Shown: positions 53,410-64,000 of the stretch, one piece after another
Layout of the letters: each line of letters begins with the position of its first letter
Position numbering within the stretch: position 1 is the stretch's first letter
Assembly (NCBI GenBank): GCA_964019425.1
Contig: OZ025810.1
Coordinates: 620,001 to 684,000 of the forward strand
Direction: 5' to 3'
Source: Flectonema sp. DT1601
Taxonomy: Eukaryota > Euglenozoa > Diplonemea > Diplonemida > Diplonemidae
Length of the DNA: 64,000 nucleotides
Notes under the pieces: generated by a model
Databases searched by the model: none
What the model was told of the DNA's origin: nothing
The model's input: only the letters and a program-made list of their open reading frames with translations
Position numbers and translations under genes: made by a program

Positions 53410-54485
53410 AACAATGTTATCATTGTTTTTTTTATCGATCGACTCTGTCGACTAATTTCTATTTTCCGTTTTTTTTTCTTTTAAAAATAAATAAAAAGAA
53501 TTTAAAAAAAAAAAAAAAAAAGAATAAACAATGTTATCATTGTTTTTTTATCGATCGACTATGTCGATTACTTTCTATTTTCCGTCCTGGTCAAGACGCT
53601 AAACTGATTGTTTTTTTCAAAATTAATAAAAAAGAATATAAAAAAAAAATAAAAAAAAAAAAGAATAAACAATGTTATCATTATTTTTTCTATCGTTCGA
53701 CTTTGTCGACTAATTTCTATTTTCAGTTTTTTTTCTTTAAAAAATAAATAAAAAGAATTTTAAAAAACAAAAAAAGAATAAACAATGTTATCATTGTTTT
53801 TTTATCGATCGACTATGTTGATCACTTTCTATTTTCCGTCCTGGTCAAGACGCTAAACTGATTGTTTTTTTTTTTTTCAAAACTAATTAAAAAGAATATA
53901 AAAAAAAATTAAAAAAAAAAAAAAAAAAAGAATAAACAATGTTATCATTGTTTTTTTATCGATCGACTATGTCGATTACTTTCTATTTTCCGTCCTGGTC
54001 AAGACGCTAAACTGATTGTTTTTTTTTTATCGATCGACTCTGTCGACTAATTTCTATTTTCCGTTTTTTTCTTTAAAAAATAAATAAAAAGAATTTAAAA
54101 AAAAAAAAAAAAAAGAATAAACAATGTTATCATTGTTTTTTTATCGATCGACTATGTCGATTACTTTCTATTTTCCGTCCTGGTCAAGACGCTAAACTGA
54201 TTGTTTTTTTTCAAAATTAATAAAAAAGAATATAAAAAAATAAAAAAAAAAGATTAAACAATGTTATCATTGTTTTTTTTTATCGTTCGACCTTGTCGAC
54301 TAATTTCTATTTTCCGTTTTTTTCTTTAAAAATAAATAAAAAGAATTTAAAAAAAAAAAAAAAAAGAATAAACAATGTTATCATTGTTTTTTTATCGATC
54401 GACTATGTCGATTACTTTCTATTTTCCGTCCTGGTCAAGACGCTAAATTGATTGTTTCTTCTAAAAATAAATTAAAAAAAAAAAA

Positions 54486-54518
<33 letters not shown>

Positions 54519-55199
54519 AATAAACAATGTTATCATTGTTTTTATCGATCGACTTTGTCGACTAATTTCTATTTTCCGTCCTGGTCAAGACGCTAAACTG
54601 ATTGTTTTTTCTAAAAATAAATAAAAAGAATAAAAAAAAAATAAAAAAAAAAAGGGAATAAACAATGTTATCATTGTTTTTTTTTATCGATCGACTATGT
54701 CGATTAATTTCTATTTTCCGTCCTGGTCAAGACGCTAAACTGATTGTTTTTTTCTAAAAATAAATAAAAAGAATAAAAAAAAAAAAAAAAAAAAAAAAAA
54801 AAGAATAAACAATGTTATCATTGTTTTTTTTATCGATCGACTATGTCGATTACTTTCTATTTTCCGTCCTGGTCAAGATGCTAAACTGATTGTTTTTTTT
54901 TTTAAAATAAATAAAAAGAATATAAAAAAAAAAAAAAAAAAAGAATAAACAATGTTATCATTGTTTCTTATCGATCGACTTTGTCGACTAATTTCTATTT
55001 TCCGTCCTGGTCAAGACGCTAAACTGATTGTTTTTTCTAAAAATAAATAAAAAGAATAAAAAAAAAAAAAAAAAAAAAAAAAGGGATTAAACAATGTTAT
55101 CATTGTTTTTTTTTATCGATCGACTATGTCGATTAATTTCTATTTTCCGTCCGTCAAGACGCTAAACTGATTGTTTTTTCTAAAAATAAATAAAAAGAA

Positions 55200-55230
<31 letters not shown>

Positions 55231-55509
55231 AATAAACAATGTTATCATTGTTTTTTTTTTATCGATCGACTTTGTCGACTAATTTCTATTTTCCGTCCTG
55301 GTCAAGAAGCTAAACTGATTATTTTTTTCTTTAAAAAATAAATAAAAAGAATAAAAAAAAAAAAAAAAAATGAATAAACAATGTTATCATTGTTTCTTAT
55401 CGATCGACTTTGTCGACTAATTTCTATTTTCCGTCCTGGTCAAGACGCTAAACTGATTGTTTTTTCTTTTTAAAAAAAAAAAAAAAATAATAAATAAATA
55501 AAAGATATA

Positions 55510-55542
<33 letters not shown>

Positions 55543-56230
55543 AATAAACAATGTTATCATTGTTATTTTTATCGATCGACTTTGTCGATTACTGTCTACT
55601 TTCCGTCCTGGTCAAGACGCTAAACTGATTGTTTTTTTTTTAAAAATAAATAAAAAGAATATAAAAAAAAAAAAAAAAAAAAAAATGAATAAACAATGTT
55701 ATCATTGTTTCTTATCGATCGACTTTGTCGACTAATTTCTATTTTCCGTCCTGGTCAGGACGCTAAACTGATTGTTTTTTCTTTAAAAATAAATAAATAG
55801 ATAAAAAAAAAAAAAAAAAAGGAATAAACAATGTTATCATTGTTTCTTATCGATCGACTATGTCGATTACTTTCTATTTTCCGTCCTGGTCAGGACGCTA
55901 AACTGATTGTTTTTTCTTTAAAAATAAATAAAAAGTTAAAAAAAAAAAAAAAAAAGGATTAAACAATGTTATCATTGTTTTTTTTATCGATCGACTATGT
56001 CGATTACTTTCTATTTTCCGTCCTGGTCAAGACGCTAAACTGATTGTTTTTTCTTTAAAATAATTAAAAGGATTTAAAAAAAAAAAAAAAAAAAAGAATA
56101 AACAATGTTATCATTGTTTTTTTTCTATCGATCGACTATGTCAATTAATTTCTATTCTCCGTCCTGATCGAGACGCTAAACTGATTGTTTCCTTTTTTTT
56201 AAATAATAAATTAAAAAAAAAAAAAAAATA
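53410..56230 (+). repeat. Tandem array of four-hairpin satellite units
   Basis: Twenty full units starting at 53410, 53527, 53668, 53781, 53935, 54120, 54257, 54371, 54523, 54661, 54808, 54948, 55090, 55235, 55377, 55547, 55692, 55827, 55962 and 56101, plus a partial one near 54031. Period 113-185 bp, mostly 135-147. Consensus order: stem 1 AACAATG-TTAT-CATTGTT; T run; stem 2 TCGAC-TAT-GTCGA; TTTCTATTTTC; stem 3 CGTC-CTGGTCAA-GACG; stem 4 AAAC-TGATT-GTTT; T run; A-rich tail of variable length. A short subtype lacks stem 3 and alternates with the long type in the first third. Loop bases of stem 2 vary (TAT, TTT, TCT) while the stem stays fixed. Confidence 0.95.
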
Positions 56231-56249
56231 TATAAAAAAAAAAAAAAAA

Positions 56250-57225
56250 AGAGCATCTCCCTGCTATCCCTCATATCCCCACAATAATATTTTTCCTTTT
56301 CATTTTCTCTTTCCTTTTCTGGTCTTTTTTTTTTTTTTTTTTTTTTTTCCTTTTTCATACAACGTTTTTTTATTTATATATATATCAGTCATTCCTTTTT
56401 TTTGCGAACAAATTCTGGACACTGAAAAAAAATTTCAAAAAAAAATTGTAAAAATTTCGATCGAAGCGGCATTTTAATGCGCTGCATCGTTGGGTTCATT
56501 TCCGTCCGAAATCGGGAGGTTGGCATCACATACTTGTCTCCCGAATTGAGAAAAGAGATTTTGTGGTTTACTAAATCAGCTCAGCCGTGGACAAGTACCA
56601 AAACTAAAAATTAATCGAAGGGTCTAATTTTACACTGCTGGCCCAGCGGGATCCAGAGAAAAAATAATCGAGCAAAAATATATTAAAGAGTACTAAGCAT
56701 GTGCCGGTGAGGCAGATTGTTACTACCTGTCTTTTTGGACCTACTTTGATACTTAATGATCATTATCACCACCACAGATGCAACATTTTCCTTACATAAT
56801 TGCTACTAGGGTTGATTTGTTAGTAAAAAGGTGCATATCTCTTGAGTGCGGGAGAAGGGGGAAAAAATAGTAAAAAAAAAAAAATTAGGGGTGTTTTTTA
56901 CTCAGATTTTCTCGATCTTTCCATTCCAGGTCTGGGATTAATATTTATCATTGAGTAGTACCAAGGAAATCTTGCAAAGAGACGTTTATCTCTTTTTAGC
57001 AGCACTTACCATGTTTAAAAGTATATCCCTATGCCTAATTTTACAGATCGCACCCTCCCCGATTCCAAAAAATAAAAAATCGAGCAAAAGTAACATATCG
57101 TGTAACCTTGCTCAGGCGGTGAGAAAAAGGTGTTTTTTGTTCGCAAAAAAAAGGAATGACTGATATATATATATTTTTTTTTTTTTTTCATGTTTGATTA
57201 TTTCCTCTTCATATTTTTTTTCTTT
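56250..57225 (+). repeat. Second copy of shared module, split by a MITE
   Basis: GAGCATCTCCCTGCTATCCC at 56250 matches 51256; the module resumes with TTTCATGTTTGATTATTTCC at 57187, the intervening DNA being the TA-flanked element at 56385-57163. Confidence 0.85.
56385..57163. mobile_element. TA-flanked MITE-like element, 779 bp
   Basis: Perfect terminal inverted repeats of 28 bp starting TCAGTCATTCC and containing GCGAACAAA, set in a TA-repeat target (TA duplication cannot be told from the TATATA flank). A TA target and this tip suit a Tc1/mariner-like cut-and-paste element. The interior has no transposase that I recognise; a 70-residue frame at 56951-57163 is unremarkable. It interrupts the module leading into the LINE, so it arrived later. 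Confidence 0.8.
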
Positions 57226-59214
57226 TTTTCTTTTCTTTCTTTTTTTTCTTTCAAAGAACAGAAACTGCGAGAGCGCCTGACCACTTTTACCAGGAATTTT
57301 TTAAAAAAAGTCGACGCCATGCCACTATATGGGTCTCAGAAGGCTTGGTCTGTCCAACACTTGTTATTGTCAAGGTTAACATGGAGTTTAATGATCCATG
57401 ACTTATCTCTCCCTTTTGCCAAAAAATTGGACAAAATTATTAAACCTTTTTTGAAGAAATGGTGGGGATTTGTCCGCTCTGCGAACACAGTCATCCTTTT
57501 TACCGGTTCAAAGAACACTGTTGGTCTCAGACACAAAAGAGTTGAGACGCTATATAAACAAGCGCAATCAATTAAACTAGACATCCTCAGATCCTCACAG
57601 GACTCTGACATGCACGGTGTCTACAATGTTATTATGGAGAAATCGTCCAATTGGTCGAAAAAGTTTTCAGCTTCTGCTGAGTGGGAGCGCCTTATTAAGT
57701 TTTTTTCTTACCGTTCTCTTGCGAAGCAATCAGCTGGTCTTGGTCACCGATTGCGCGATCTACGTACTACTCGCCCCGATCTCCTTAAGCGTTTTGAAGT
57801 GGAAGCCACAGATGAACTACTGAACTCTTTGAATAATTTACAAGTCCAAGGTCAGTGGAAGGAGTGGTCTAAATGTATGATAAACGACTTCACCTGGAAT
57901 AAGGTACTTAGGGAGGGAAATCCTGCCTATATCTCATTTCAACTGAAAGCGGTTACAAACACCCTCCCCTCACAAGATAATTTAAAGAGGTGGAACATCA
58001 CCAATGTGGACCAAAATTGTGTTTTGTGTGGCAAAGTGAATCCTACCCTCAGGCATGTCTTAACAGGCTGTCCTGTCTCTTTAACACAAGGGAGGTTCAC
58101 GTGGCGTCACGACAGCGTTCTAAAACGCATTGTTATCTTCTTGGAAGAGTTGATAATAAAAGCCAACAAAAGAAAAGAAAACCTCCCGCCTCCCTCTCAA
58201 ACTTTTTTAAAAACAGGGGAAAATAAACCCCTAGAAAGAATTTCTAAAGAGACAGGCGAACTCTCACTAGCGAATGATTGGGTCATCCTCGACGATGTCG
58301 GTGATAACCGCCTAATTGTTCCTCTTGAAGTGTGCCATGTCTCGTCCTCTCTAAGACCAGACATTTTTATTTATTCTTTTTTTGCGAAAAGAGCACTGAT
58401 TCTGGAGCTGACGTGTCCAAATGAAGATCGTTTCGAAACCTCTCATGTCTTAAAGGAAAAGAAATACCTAAAGCTAAGAGACTCGATCATCGCTAATGGC
58501 TTCGACTGTAACATTTTTACTATTGAAGTTGGCGTACGAGGAAACATCTGCATGGACCAGCTGAACATCTGGACACGTCACATCGGTTCACCTTTAGCAC
58601 CAACAAAAGCTTTATTTTGTGAATGCACCAGAATCGCCAGACAGTGCTCATATGTTCTGTTCCAGACGAGGAACCTCCCCACGTGGCATTCAAGACCACT
58701 AATGCGCAGCATTAAAGAAGAACCTGCCACCGCAAGTTTTATAAAAGATGGTAAAGAAATCTTCCCTATGGAAGAAGTCAAAATCCACAAAGTAACAAAA
58801 CTGAAAACGATCGAAAAGCTCACCATTGAAAGATCGTGGCTTGAGAAATGTTTTATCTGGCAAACTTGTTACGCATCGGCTCTTTCTATTCTACTCATTG
58901 CCAATGGTTCTTCTTCCTCCCCGGCCCCTTCTTTTTTGTTAGATGAGGATGAGCTCACTGGACTCTCCTTGTCATTCTCTTCTATTTCTTCTATCTCTCT
59001 CCAGAATTCCCCACCTGAACTCATGTCAACGGGATCGCAAACACTTCCTGCTGATTTCGCTATAGTGATAAGAATTTCGATAAAGTGGGAAGTAACGGAC
59101 TGGGAGCTTTTGGCTCCTGCCCTATTCCCGATGTAAACTTTCTTTTTTTTTTTTTTTTTTTTTTTAACAGGCCCAAAGGGCGACAATGATGGTTGCTGAC
59201 CAGACCTGTTATTT
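57226..59214 (+). mobile_element. LINE with restriction-like endonuclease, 5'-truncated
   Basis: One long frame (to 59136, stop after LLAPALFPM). It begins after the reverse transcriptase palm: thumb region LPLYGSQKAW-type start (DAMPLYGSQKAWSVQHLLLS, then LTWSLMIHDLS and FLKKWWGF). Next comes a CCHC zinc knuckle (CVLCGK...HVLTGC, about 58018-58070), then a restriction-like endonuclease with the RPDIFIY - ILELTCP - KEKKYLKL order of the PD-(D/E)xK fold. This is the C-terminal half of R2/NeSL-type LINEs. Frame is open throughout, so the copy is young, but it lacks the polymerase core and cannot be autonomous. The 3' tail has a T run and CAGGCCCAAAGGGCG. Confidence 0.85.
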
Positions 59215-59277
59215 TTATTGTTCTTTTTTTTATTTTTTTTTTTTTTATATTCTTTTTTATTAATTTTGAAAAAAAAA

Positions 59278-59362
59278 AACAATCAGTTTAGCGTCTTGAC
59301 CAGGACGGAAAGTAATCGACATAGTCGATCGATAAAAATACAATGATGACATTGTTTAATCT
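59278..59362 (-). repeat. Inverted hairpin-satellite unit after the LINE
   Basis: Reverse-oriented unit carrying AATCAGTTTAGCGTCTTGAC, CGACATAGTCG and a degenerate ATGATGACATTGTT stem. It mirrors the array on the other side of the LINE. Confidence 0.9.
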
Positions 59363-59605
59363 TTTATAATTTTTTATTTTTTTTTTGTTTTAAAAAAAAA
59401 AAAAAAAAAACAAGCGGAATTGATCATAATGGGTGGTAGGGGTTGTTATAACTTCGTTTGAAAATTCTTCTTTTTTGATTTCTTTTTTTTTTTTCTTTTT
59501 ACAGGAGTTAAGATCACTGTCAGGAGACAACACATTAACAAGAGCAGCAAGCAGAGTTGACACTATCAATTCAGATTTGAAATACCGGGAATGAATTTAC
59601 AAGGG

Positions 59606-59709
59606 GGTATCTCAAGTGACTTGGTATCTCTAGCGTGTCGGTATCTCTGGAGTGCTGGTATCTCGTATGTGCGTTGGTATCTCATGAGTGATGGTATCTC
59701 TTGTGCATT
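59606..59709 (+). repeat. 17-18-bp minisatellite with GGTATCTC core
   Basis: Six units each starting GGTATCTC followed by a variable 9-11 bp ending in GTG-like strings. Confidence 0.85.
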
Positions 59710-60030
59710 AGAGAAGCGAAAAAGAATGTCATGACCATGACGGAAGAATTGAGGAATTGAGTTAACATGTTCAATTTAACTTATTTAAACTTTTTTTTTT
59801 TTTTAACAGACCGTAACTATTTGAAAATAAAATGTAGATGGGAAACAGTGAAAAGTAAAATGGATGATAAAATTAAATGAGAAATATGACATAACAGACC
59901 AGATAGAGAGTATTAAAAGGAAATTGAAAAGGAAAAGAGAAACTAGGTTAACACTTATTTAAAATTAAGACCGGTTAGTCAGTTTAAGGTCTTGACTAGG
60001 ACCAACAAAAAAGAAAGAAAAAAAATTAAC

Positions 60031-60440
60031 GATCAAGCTGAGCTGATCTTGTTTTTATTACAAATAGGGGAGCGGGAGGGATGGAAGGAATAGAGGAAAA
60101 AAAAAGAAAAGGTTGATCATTTGGATCTGATCGTCGAGAAGAAGAAATTATTTTAAAGGTTGATCGGTATAGCCGATCGTTGAGAAAAATAACCAGATAT
60201 AAATACAATCAGTTTAAATTAAAAAAAGAAAAAAAGATTAACGATCAAGCTGAGCTGATCTTGTTTTTATTTAAAATTAGGGGAGCGGGAGGGATGGAAG
60301 GAATAAAGGAAAAAAAAAAAAAAAGGTCGATCAATTGGAACTGATCGTCGAGAAGAAGAAAACAATTATTTATAAAAAAAAAAATGGTCGGTATAGCCGA
60401 TCGTTGAGAAAAGAACAGATATAAATACAATCGGTTTTGG
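60031..60440 (+). repeat. 212-bp tandem repeat, two units, hairpin-rich
   Basis: Units start at GATCAAGCTGAGCTGATC (60031 and 60243). Each holds palindromes GATC-AAGCTGAGCT-GATC, GATCnnnnGGA(A/T)CTGATCGTCGAG and GATCGGTATAGCCGATC, and ends with ATATAAATACAATC(A/G)GTTT. Just upstream (59965-59992) CAGTTTAAGGTCTTGACTAG resembles stems 3-4 of the satellite in reverse, so these repeats seem related. Confidence 0.85.
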
Positions 60441-60618
60441 TGATCGACGAGTGGAGCGATCACTTGACAAGAAGGAAAAAGAAAGGACCGATTAATTGGG
60501 GCTTTGATTGTATTCCCAAGGCATGTTTTTTTTTTTTTTTTTATTATTCATTTACATTATTATTTTTTTTTTTTTTTTTTAAATTAATAATCACATTTTG
60601 TTCAAAAATATTTCATAT

Positions 60619-61227
60619 TACTGCAACTGGAAATATTACTGCGCTGAATAATTACTGCGGGGAAATATTACTGCGCGGAAAAATTAGTGCGGTTCTTTTG
60701 AGAAAAGATTAGTGCGGTTTTTTCCACTTGGTGGTAGAAAAAAATTTGGTTGCTTTTTTGCTGTGTAAGGCACCAGCAGAAAAATGCAGGTGGAGAAAAA
60801 TCACTTCTGAGCAGAAATATTAGTGCGGTGGAAATATTACTGCGTGGAAAAATTAGTGCGGTTTTTTGCAGATTTGGAAATTACTGCAACTGGAAATATT
60901 ACTGCGCTGAATAATTACTGCGGGGAAATATTACTGCGCGGAAAAATTAGTGCGGTTTTTTTGAGAAAAGATTAGTGCGGTTTTTTCCACTTGGTGGTAG
61001 AAAAAAATTTGGTTGCTTTTTTGCTGTGTAAGGCACCAGCAGAAAAATGCAGCTGGAGAAAAAATCACTTCTGAGCAGAAATATTAGTGCGGTGGAAATA
61101 TTACTGCGTGGAAAAATTAGTGCGGTTTTTTGCAGATTTGGAAATTAGTGCGGTTTTTTCCGCGCAGTAATATTTCCAGTTGCAGTAGTGCGGTTTTTTC
61201 CGCGCAGTAATATTTCCAGTTGCAGTA
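60619..61227. mobile_element. TIR element with 264-bp tandem core
   Basis: Ends are TACTGCAACTGGAAATATTA at 60619 and its reverse complement ending at 61227 (duplicated once just inside). Two nearly identical units of about 263 bp (starts 60617 and 60880) fill it, peppered with ATTACTGCG and ATTAGTGCGG motifs in the direct sense. If the outer TA is the target duplication, tips are CTGCAACTGG. No coding capacity: MITE-like, superfamily unknown. Confidence 0.75.
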
Positions 61228-61534
61228 GAGTAAAAGAAAAAGAAAAAAAGAAATAAGAGAAAAAAAAAAAAAAAAAAACCATTGCTGGCCCCCTCACCAC
61301 TCATAGAGGATGAGGAGGCCAGTAAGGCGTCACTCAAATCTATGCCAAGCCTTGGGAACTTGGATTGGGGTTTAGACCATTTATAATTAACAATTAACAA
61401 TTAACCTGATTAACGTTATGATCTGACGGACATAAACATATCGATAAAATAATACAAACAAAAACGAACAATAAATAATAAATAAGCTAAAAAACTAAAT
61501 AAACAAAGTGATGTGAAAGTAAGGAAAAAGAGAA
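61228..61534. other. Spacer between TIR element and coiled-coil frame
   Basis: 307 bp, an A/G run then a GC-richer patch (61280-61380). A broken minus-strand reading is present (SKFPRLGIDLSDALLASSSS). No gene called. Confidence 0.4.
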
Positions 61535-62683
61535 TTACAAGGGGGTGGAGTCACCGTGAACGTCATCAGCAGAACATCTCCTTCGATTGTAACGATATCT
61601 TGATGGAGGGGTTCGTTTTTTCAGAGTTGAACGCTCAGACTTTCTCGGCGGAGTTTCATTTTCCTCATGTTCTTCTGTGTCTGGCGGACTCAAACCTTCT
61701 GCCCATGAAGCTAATTGGAACTTCAGGGCCGCAATTTGAGACCGTGCCAAAGCGAGTTGAGCATTTAAATCGCTCGCCAGTCCCGTTAACATCATGGATT
61801 GCTCAAGCTGCTCTGCGTGAGTTGTACACCGTTGGTGATTCAGCTCCGAGAGGCGAAGTTGGGCATCCAGAAGTTGTTCTGAGAGCTCTGCCGCTTTCTC
61901 GTTTGTTTCGAGAGAGTCATCTACTGCTCGACAGTAATTCTCGAGTAAGTCAATCCTACCCTCGGACCATTGTCTCGCAATAGGTGTATTCTCTTTAACG
62001 GAGATAACGTGACTCTCTTGTCGTAAAATCTTGGTCGGCGTGCGGGCTTCACTCTGCGGCATTGTCGGAGGAATTGAGGCTAGAGGACAAAGAGGGGTGA
62101 TATAATTAAGGGTAGGGATAAGGGGTTTAATAAGAGGAGTAAAAAGACTACTCGTAGTTGTAAAGAGCGAGAGGTAGTTCTTTGCTATCTTCATCATAGC
62201 AACAGATTCATACAGAACGGGGGTTCGGGGGGAAACTTGTTGACTAAAGTGGGTCATACGGGGACGCGCGGCACGCAAACTCTCGACCTCCTGTTGAGTA
62301 TAGAAAAGTCTAATTTTACTTTCTCTTTCCTCATTACATTTGGTCTCCAATTCGTTCGACAGAAGAACAAACCTTTGATGGTAATTAAAGAGCGCCATTT
62401 CCGATAGGTCTGCTCTCTGAGTCAGATTTGCGAGCTCACGTTTCCTGTAATCTTCCACTAAGTCATATTGTCGAACTAGTGCAGAAAGAGAAGTCTTCGA
62501 TTCATCGCGTTCTGCTGTTAACCGTTGAATTACTCCTTCCAGAAGTTCATATTCTTTTCTATCTTTTTCAATAATTAAAACAGGGGGTGCAGGAGGAAGT
62601 GAGGATGGATCCTGGTTGGTAGCTTTGATCTCAACAGGTAATCCATTTAGTAACTGCTTGTCTTTCTCGAGGGAGGCTGACAT
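61535..62683 (-). CDS. Coiled-coil protein, possible element ORF1
   Basis: From the ATG at 62683 this gives 382 residues (MSASLEKDKQLLNGLP start). Long heptad helices (about 40-150 and 260-330: VIQRLTAERDESKTSLSALV, RQEVESLRA-like and ALARSQIAALKFQLASW), a Pro/Thr/Ser-rich middle and a basic tail (RKSERSTLKKRTPPSRYRYN). Coiled coil plus basic tail is typical of LINE first proteins that bind RNA (inference). The frame stays open upstream into the LINE copy 2 end, so start and independence are uncertain. It could also be a host gene caught among repeats. Confidence 0.45.
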   Translation of the reverse strand: MSASLEKDKQLLNGLPVEIKATNQDPSSLPPAPPVLIIEKDRKEYELLEGVIQRLTAERDESKTSLSALVRQYDLVEDYRKRELANLTQRADLSEMALFNYHQRFVLLSNELETKCNEERESKIRLFYTQQEVESLRAARPRMTHFSQQVSPRTPVLYESVAMMKIAKNYLSLFTTTSSLFTPLIKPLIPTLNYITPLCPLASIPPTMPQSEARTPTKILRQESHVISVKENTPIARQWSEGRIDLLENYCRAVDDSLETNEKAAELSEQLLDAQLRLSELNHQRCTTHAEQLEQSMMLTGLASDLNAQLALARSQIAALKFQLASWAEGLSPPDTEEHEENETPPRKSERSTLKKRTPPSRYRYNRRRCSADDVHGDSTPL

Positions 62684-62839
62684 CGCATTAAAGTAAAATA
62701 AAAATAGAACATAAAAAATTCGTTCTTTCATTTGCTCTAATTCGTTTTCTAAAATCTGGCATTTCAAGGAAAGTTTCAGCCTTAATTTTCCTTCTTTTTT
62801 TTTGTACAAGGGGGTTTGAGAACCCATGTCAGATTGAGT

Positions 62840-64000
62840 TCTTATCACTATAGCGAAATCAGCAGGAAGTGTTTGCGATCCCGTTGACATGAGTTCAGGT
62901 GGGGGAGTCTGGAAAGAGATGGAAGAAATAGAAGAGAATGACAAGGAGAGTCCAGTGAGCTCATCCTCATCTAACAAAACAGAAGGGGCCGGGGAGGAAG
63001 AACCATTGGCAACAAGTAGAATAGAAAGAGCCGATGCGTAACAAGTTTGCCAGATAAAACATTTCTCAAGCCACGATCTTTCAATGGTGAGCTTTTCGAT
63101 CGTTTTCAGTTTTGTTACTTTGTGGATTTTGACTTCTTCCACAGGGAAGATTTCTTTACCATCTTTTATAAAACTTGCAGTGGCAGGTTCTTCTTTAATG
63201 CTGCGCATTAGTGGTCTTGAATGCCACGTGGGGAGGTTCCTCGTCTGGAACAGAACATATGAGCACTGTCTGGCGATTCTGGTGCATTCACAAAATAAAG
63301 CTTTTGTTGGTGCTAAAGGTGAACCGATGTGACGTGTCCAGATGTTCAGCTGGTCCATGCAGATGTTTCCTCGTACGCCAACTTCAATAGTAAAAATGTT
63401 ACAGTCGAAGCCATTAGCGATGATCGAGTCTCTTAGCTTTAGGTATTTCTTTTCCTTTAAGACATGAGAGGTTTCGAAACGATCTTCATTTGGACACGTC
63501 AGCTCCAGAATCAGTGCTCTTTTCGCAAAAAAAGAATAAATAAAAATGTCTGGTCTTAGAGAGGACGAGACATGGCACACTTCAAGAGGAACAATTAGGC
63601 GGTTATCACCGACATCGTCGAGGATGACCCAATCATTCGCTAGTGAAAGTTCGCCTGTCTCTTTAGAAATTCTTTCTAGGGGTTTATTTTCCCCTGTTTT
63701 TAAAAAAGTTTGAGAGGGAGGCGGGAGGTTTTCTTTTCTTTTGTTGGCTTTTATTATCAACTCTTCCAAGAAGATAACAATGCGTTTTAGAACGCTGTCG
63801 TGACGCCACGTGAACCTCCCTTGTGTTAAAGAGACAGGACAGCCTGTTAAGACATGCCTGAGGGTAGGATTCACTTTGCCACACAAAACACAATTTTGGT
63901 CCACATTGGTGATGTTCCACCTCTTTAAATTATCTTGTGAGGGGAGGGTGTTTGTAACCGCTTTCAGTTGAAATGAGATATAGGCAGGATTTCCCTCCCT
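62840..64000 (-). mobile_element. LINE copy 2, endonuclease half, runs off window
   Basis: Minus-strand copy of the LINE at 57226-59214, nearly identical from PSQDNLKRWNI at the window edge through the CCHC knuckle, RPDIFIY and ILELTCP to ADFAIVIR (about 62840). Differences are few (for example VEEVKIH for MEEVKIH). Beyond AIVIR the two copies diverge completely, so at least one has an altered 3' end. The reverse transcriptase part would lie outside the window. Confidence 0.85.

Noticed and set aside
53410-56230. CRISPR array
   Set aside because: Units are tandem with A-rich tails, not short repeats with unique spacers, and the genome is eukaryotic.

Overview
This is nuclear DNA of a single-celled eukaryote (protist), not a bacterium. 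Several genes carry GT-AG introns, most with GTATGT-type donors, and the proteins are eukaryotic: major vault protein, a NEK kinase, an F-box protein, an ER protein disulfide isomerase and an L-serine dehydratase of the iron-sulfur type. The translation elongation factor is the EFL (EF-like) form rather than canonical EF-1alpha. That form occurs patchily, for example in dinoflagellates and perkinsids, diplonemids and some kinetoplastids, haptophytes, katablepharids, Rhizaria and ichthyosporeans. All 17 host genes recognised between 1.2 and 47.8 kb lie on the minus strand, and 16 of them have a (C/T)AG splice-acceptor-like site about 7-35 nt before the ATG. EFL, one-way gene order, a tandem gene copy and start-proximal acceptors together suggest a lineage with spliced-leader trans-splicing (dinoflagellate/perkinsid-like or diplonemid-like). 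I cannot identify the species, and I saw no spliced-leader gene.

Layout. 1-0.84 kb: decayed piggyBac transposon end. 1.2-4.6 kb: two near-identical EFL genes head to tail. 5.0-7.8 kb: a membrane-anchored methyltransferase-like gene and a PPR gene. 7.8-13.8 kb: AT-rich DNA full of A and T runs, with a candidate structured RNA and small dispersed elements. 13.8-29.3 kb: a small hypothetical gene, a membrane kinase, a Cys-rich surface protein, an M28 peptidase, a J-protein with zinc modules, a FYVE-like zinc protein, a Tudor-like protein and L-serine dehydratase. 29.5-33.6 kb: a 1353-residue lipase-like protein. 35.1-47.8 kb: major vault protein, a two-thioredoxin-domain PDI, an F-box protein and a NEK kinase.

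From 48.5 kb to the end I see no host gene. This half is a nest of mobile DNA: a terminal-inverted-repeat element with foldback arms; an array of 20 full copies (plus two outlying and one inverted) of a roughly 140-bp unit predicted to fold into four hairpins; two partial copies of a LINE with a restriction-like endonuclease; two TA-flanked MITE-like elements; and several tandem repeats. The hairpin unit flanks the LINE on both sides, and a divergent relative lies in a 212-bp repeat near 60 kb, so this repeat-LINE association is the most unusual feature of the window.

The host genes do not form an obvious pathway. They look like an ordinary mixed set arranged in one transcriptional direction. 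Exon coordinates for multi-exon genes were placed by eye from reading frame plus GT/AG and should be treated as predictions.
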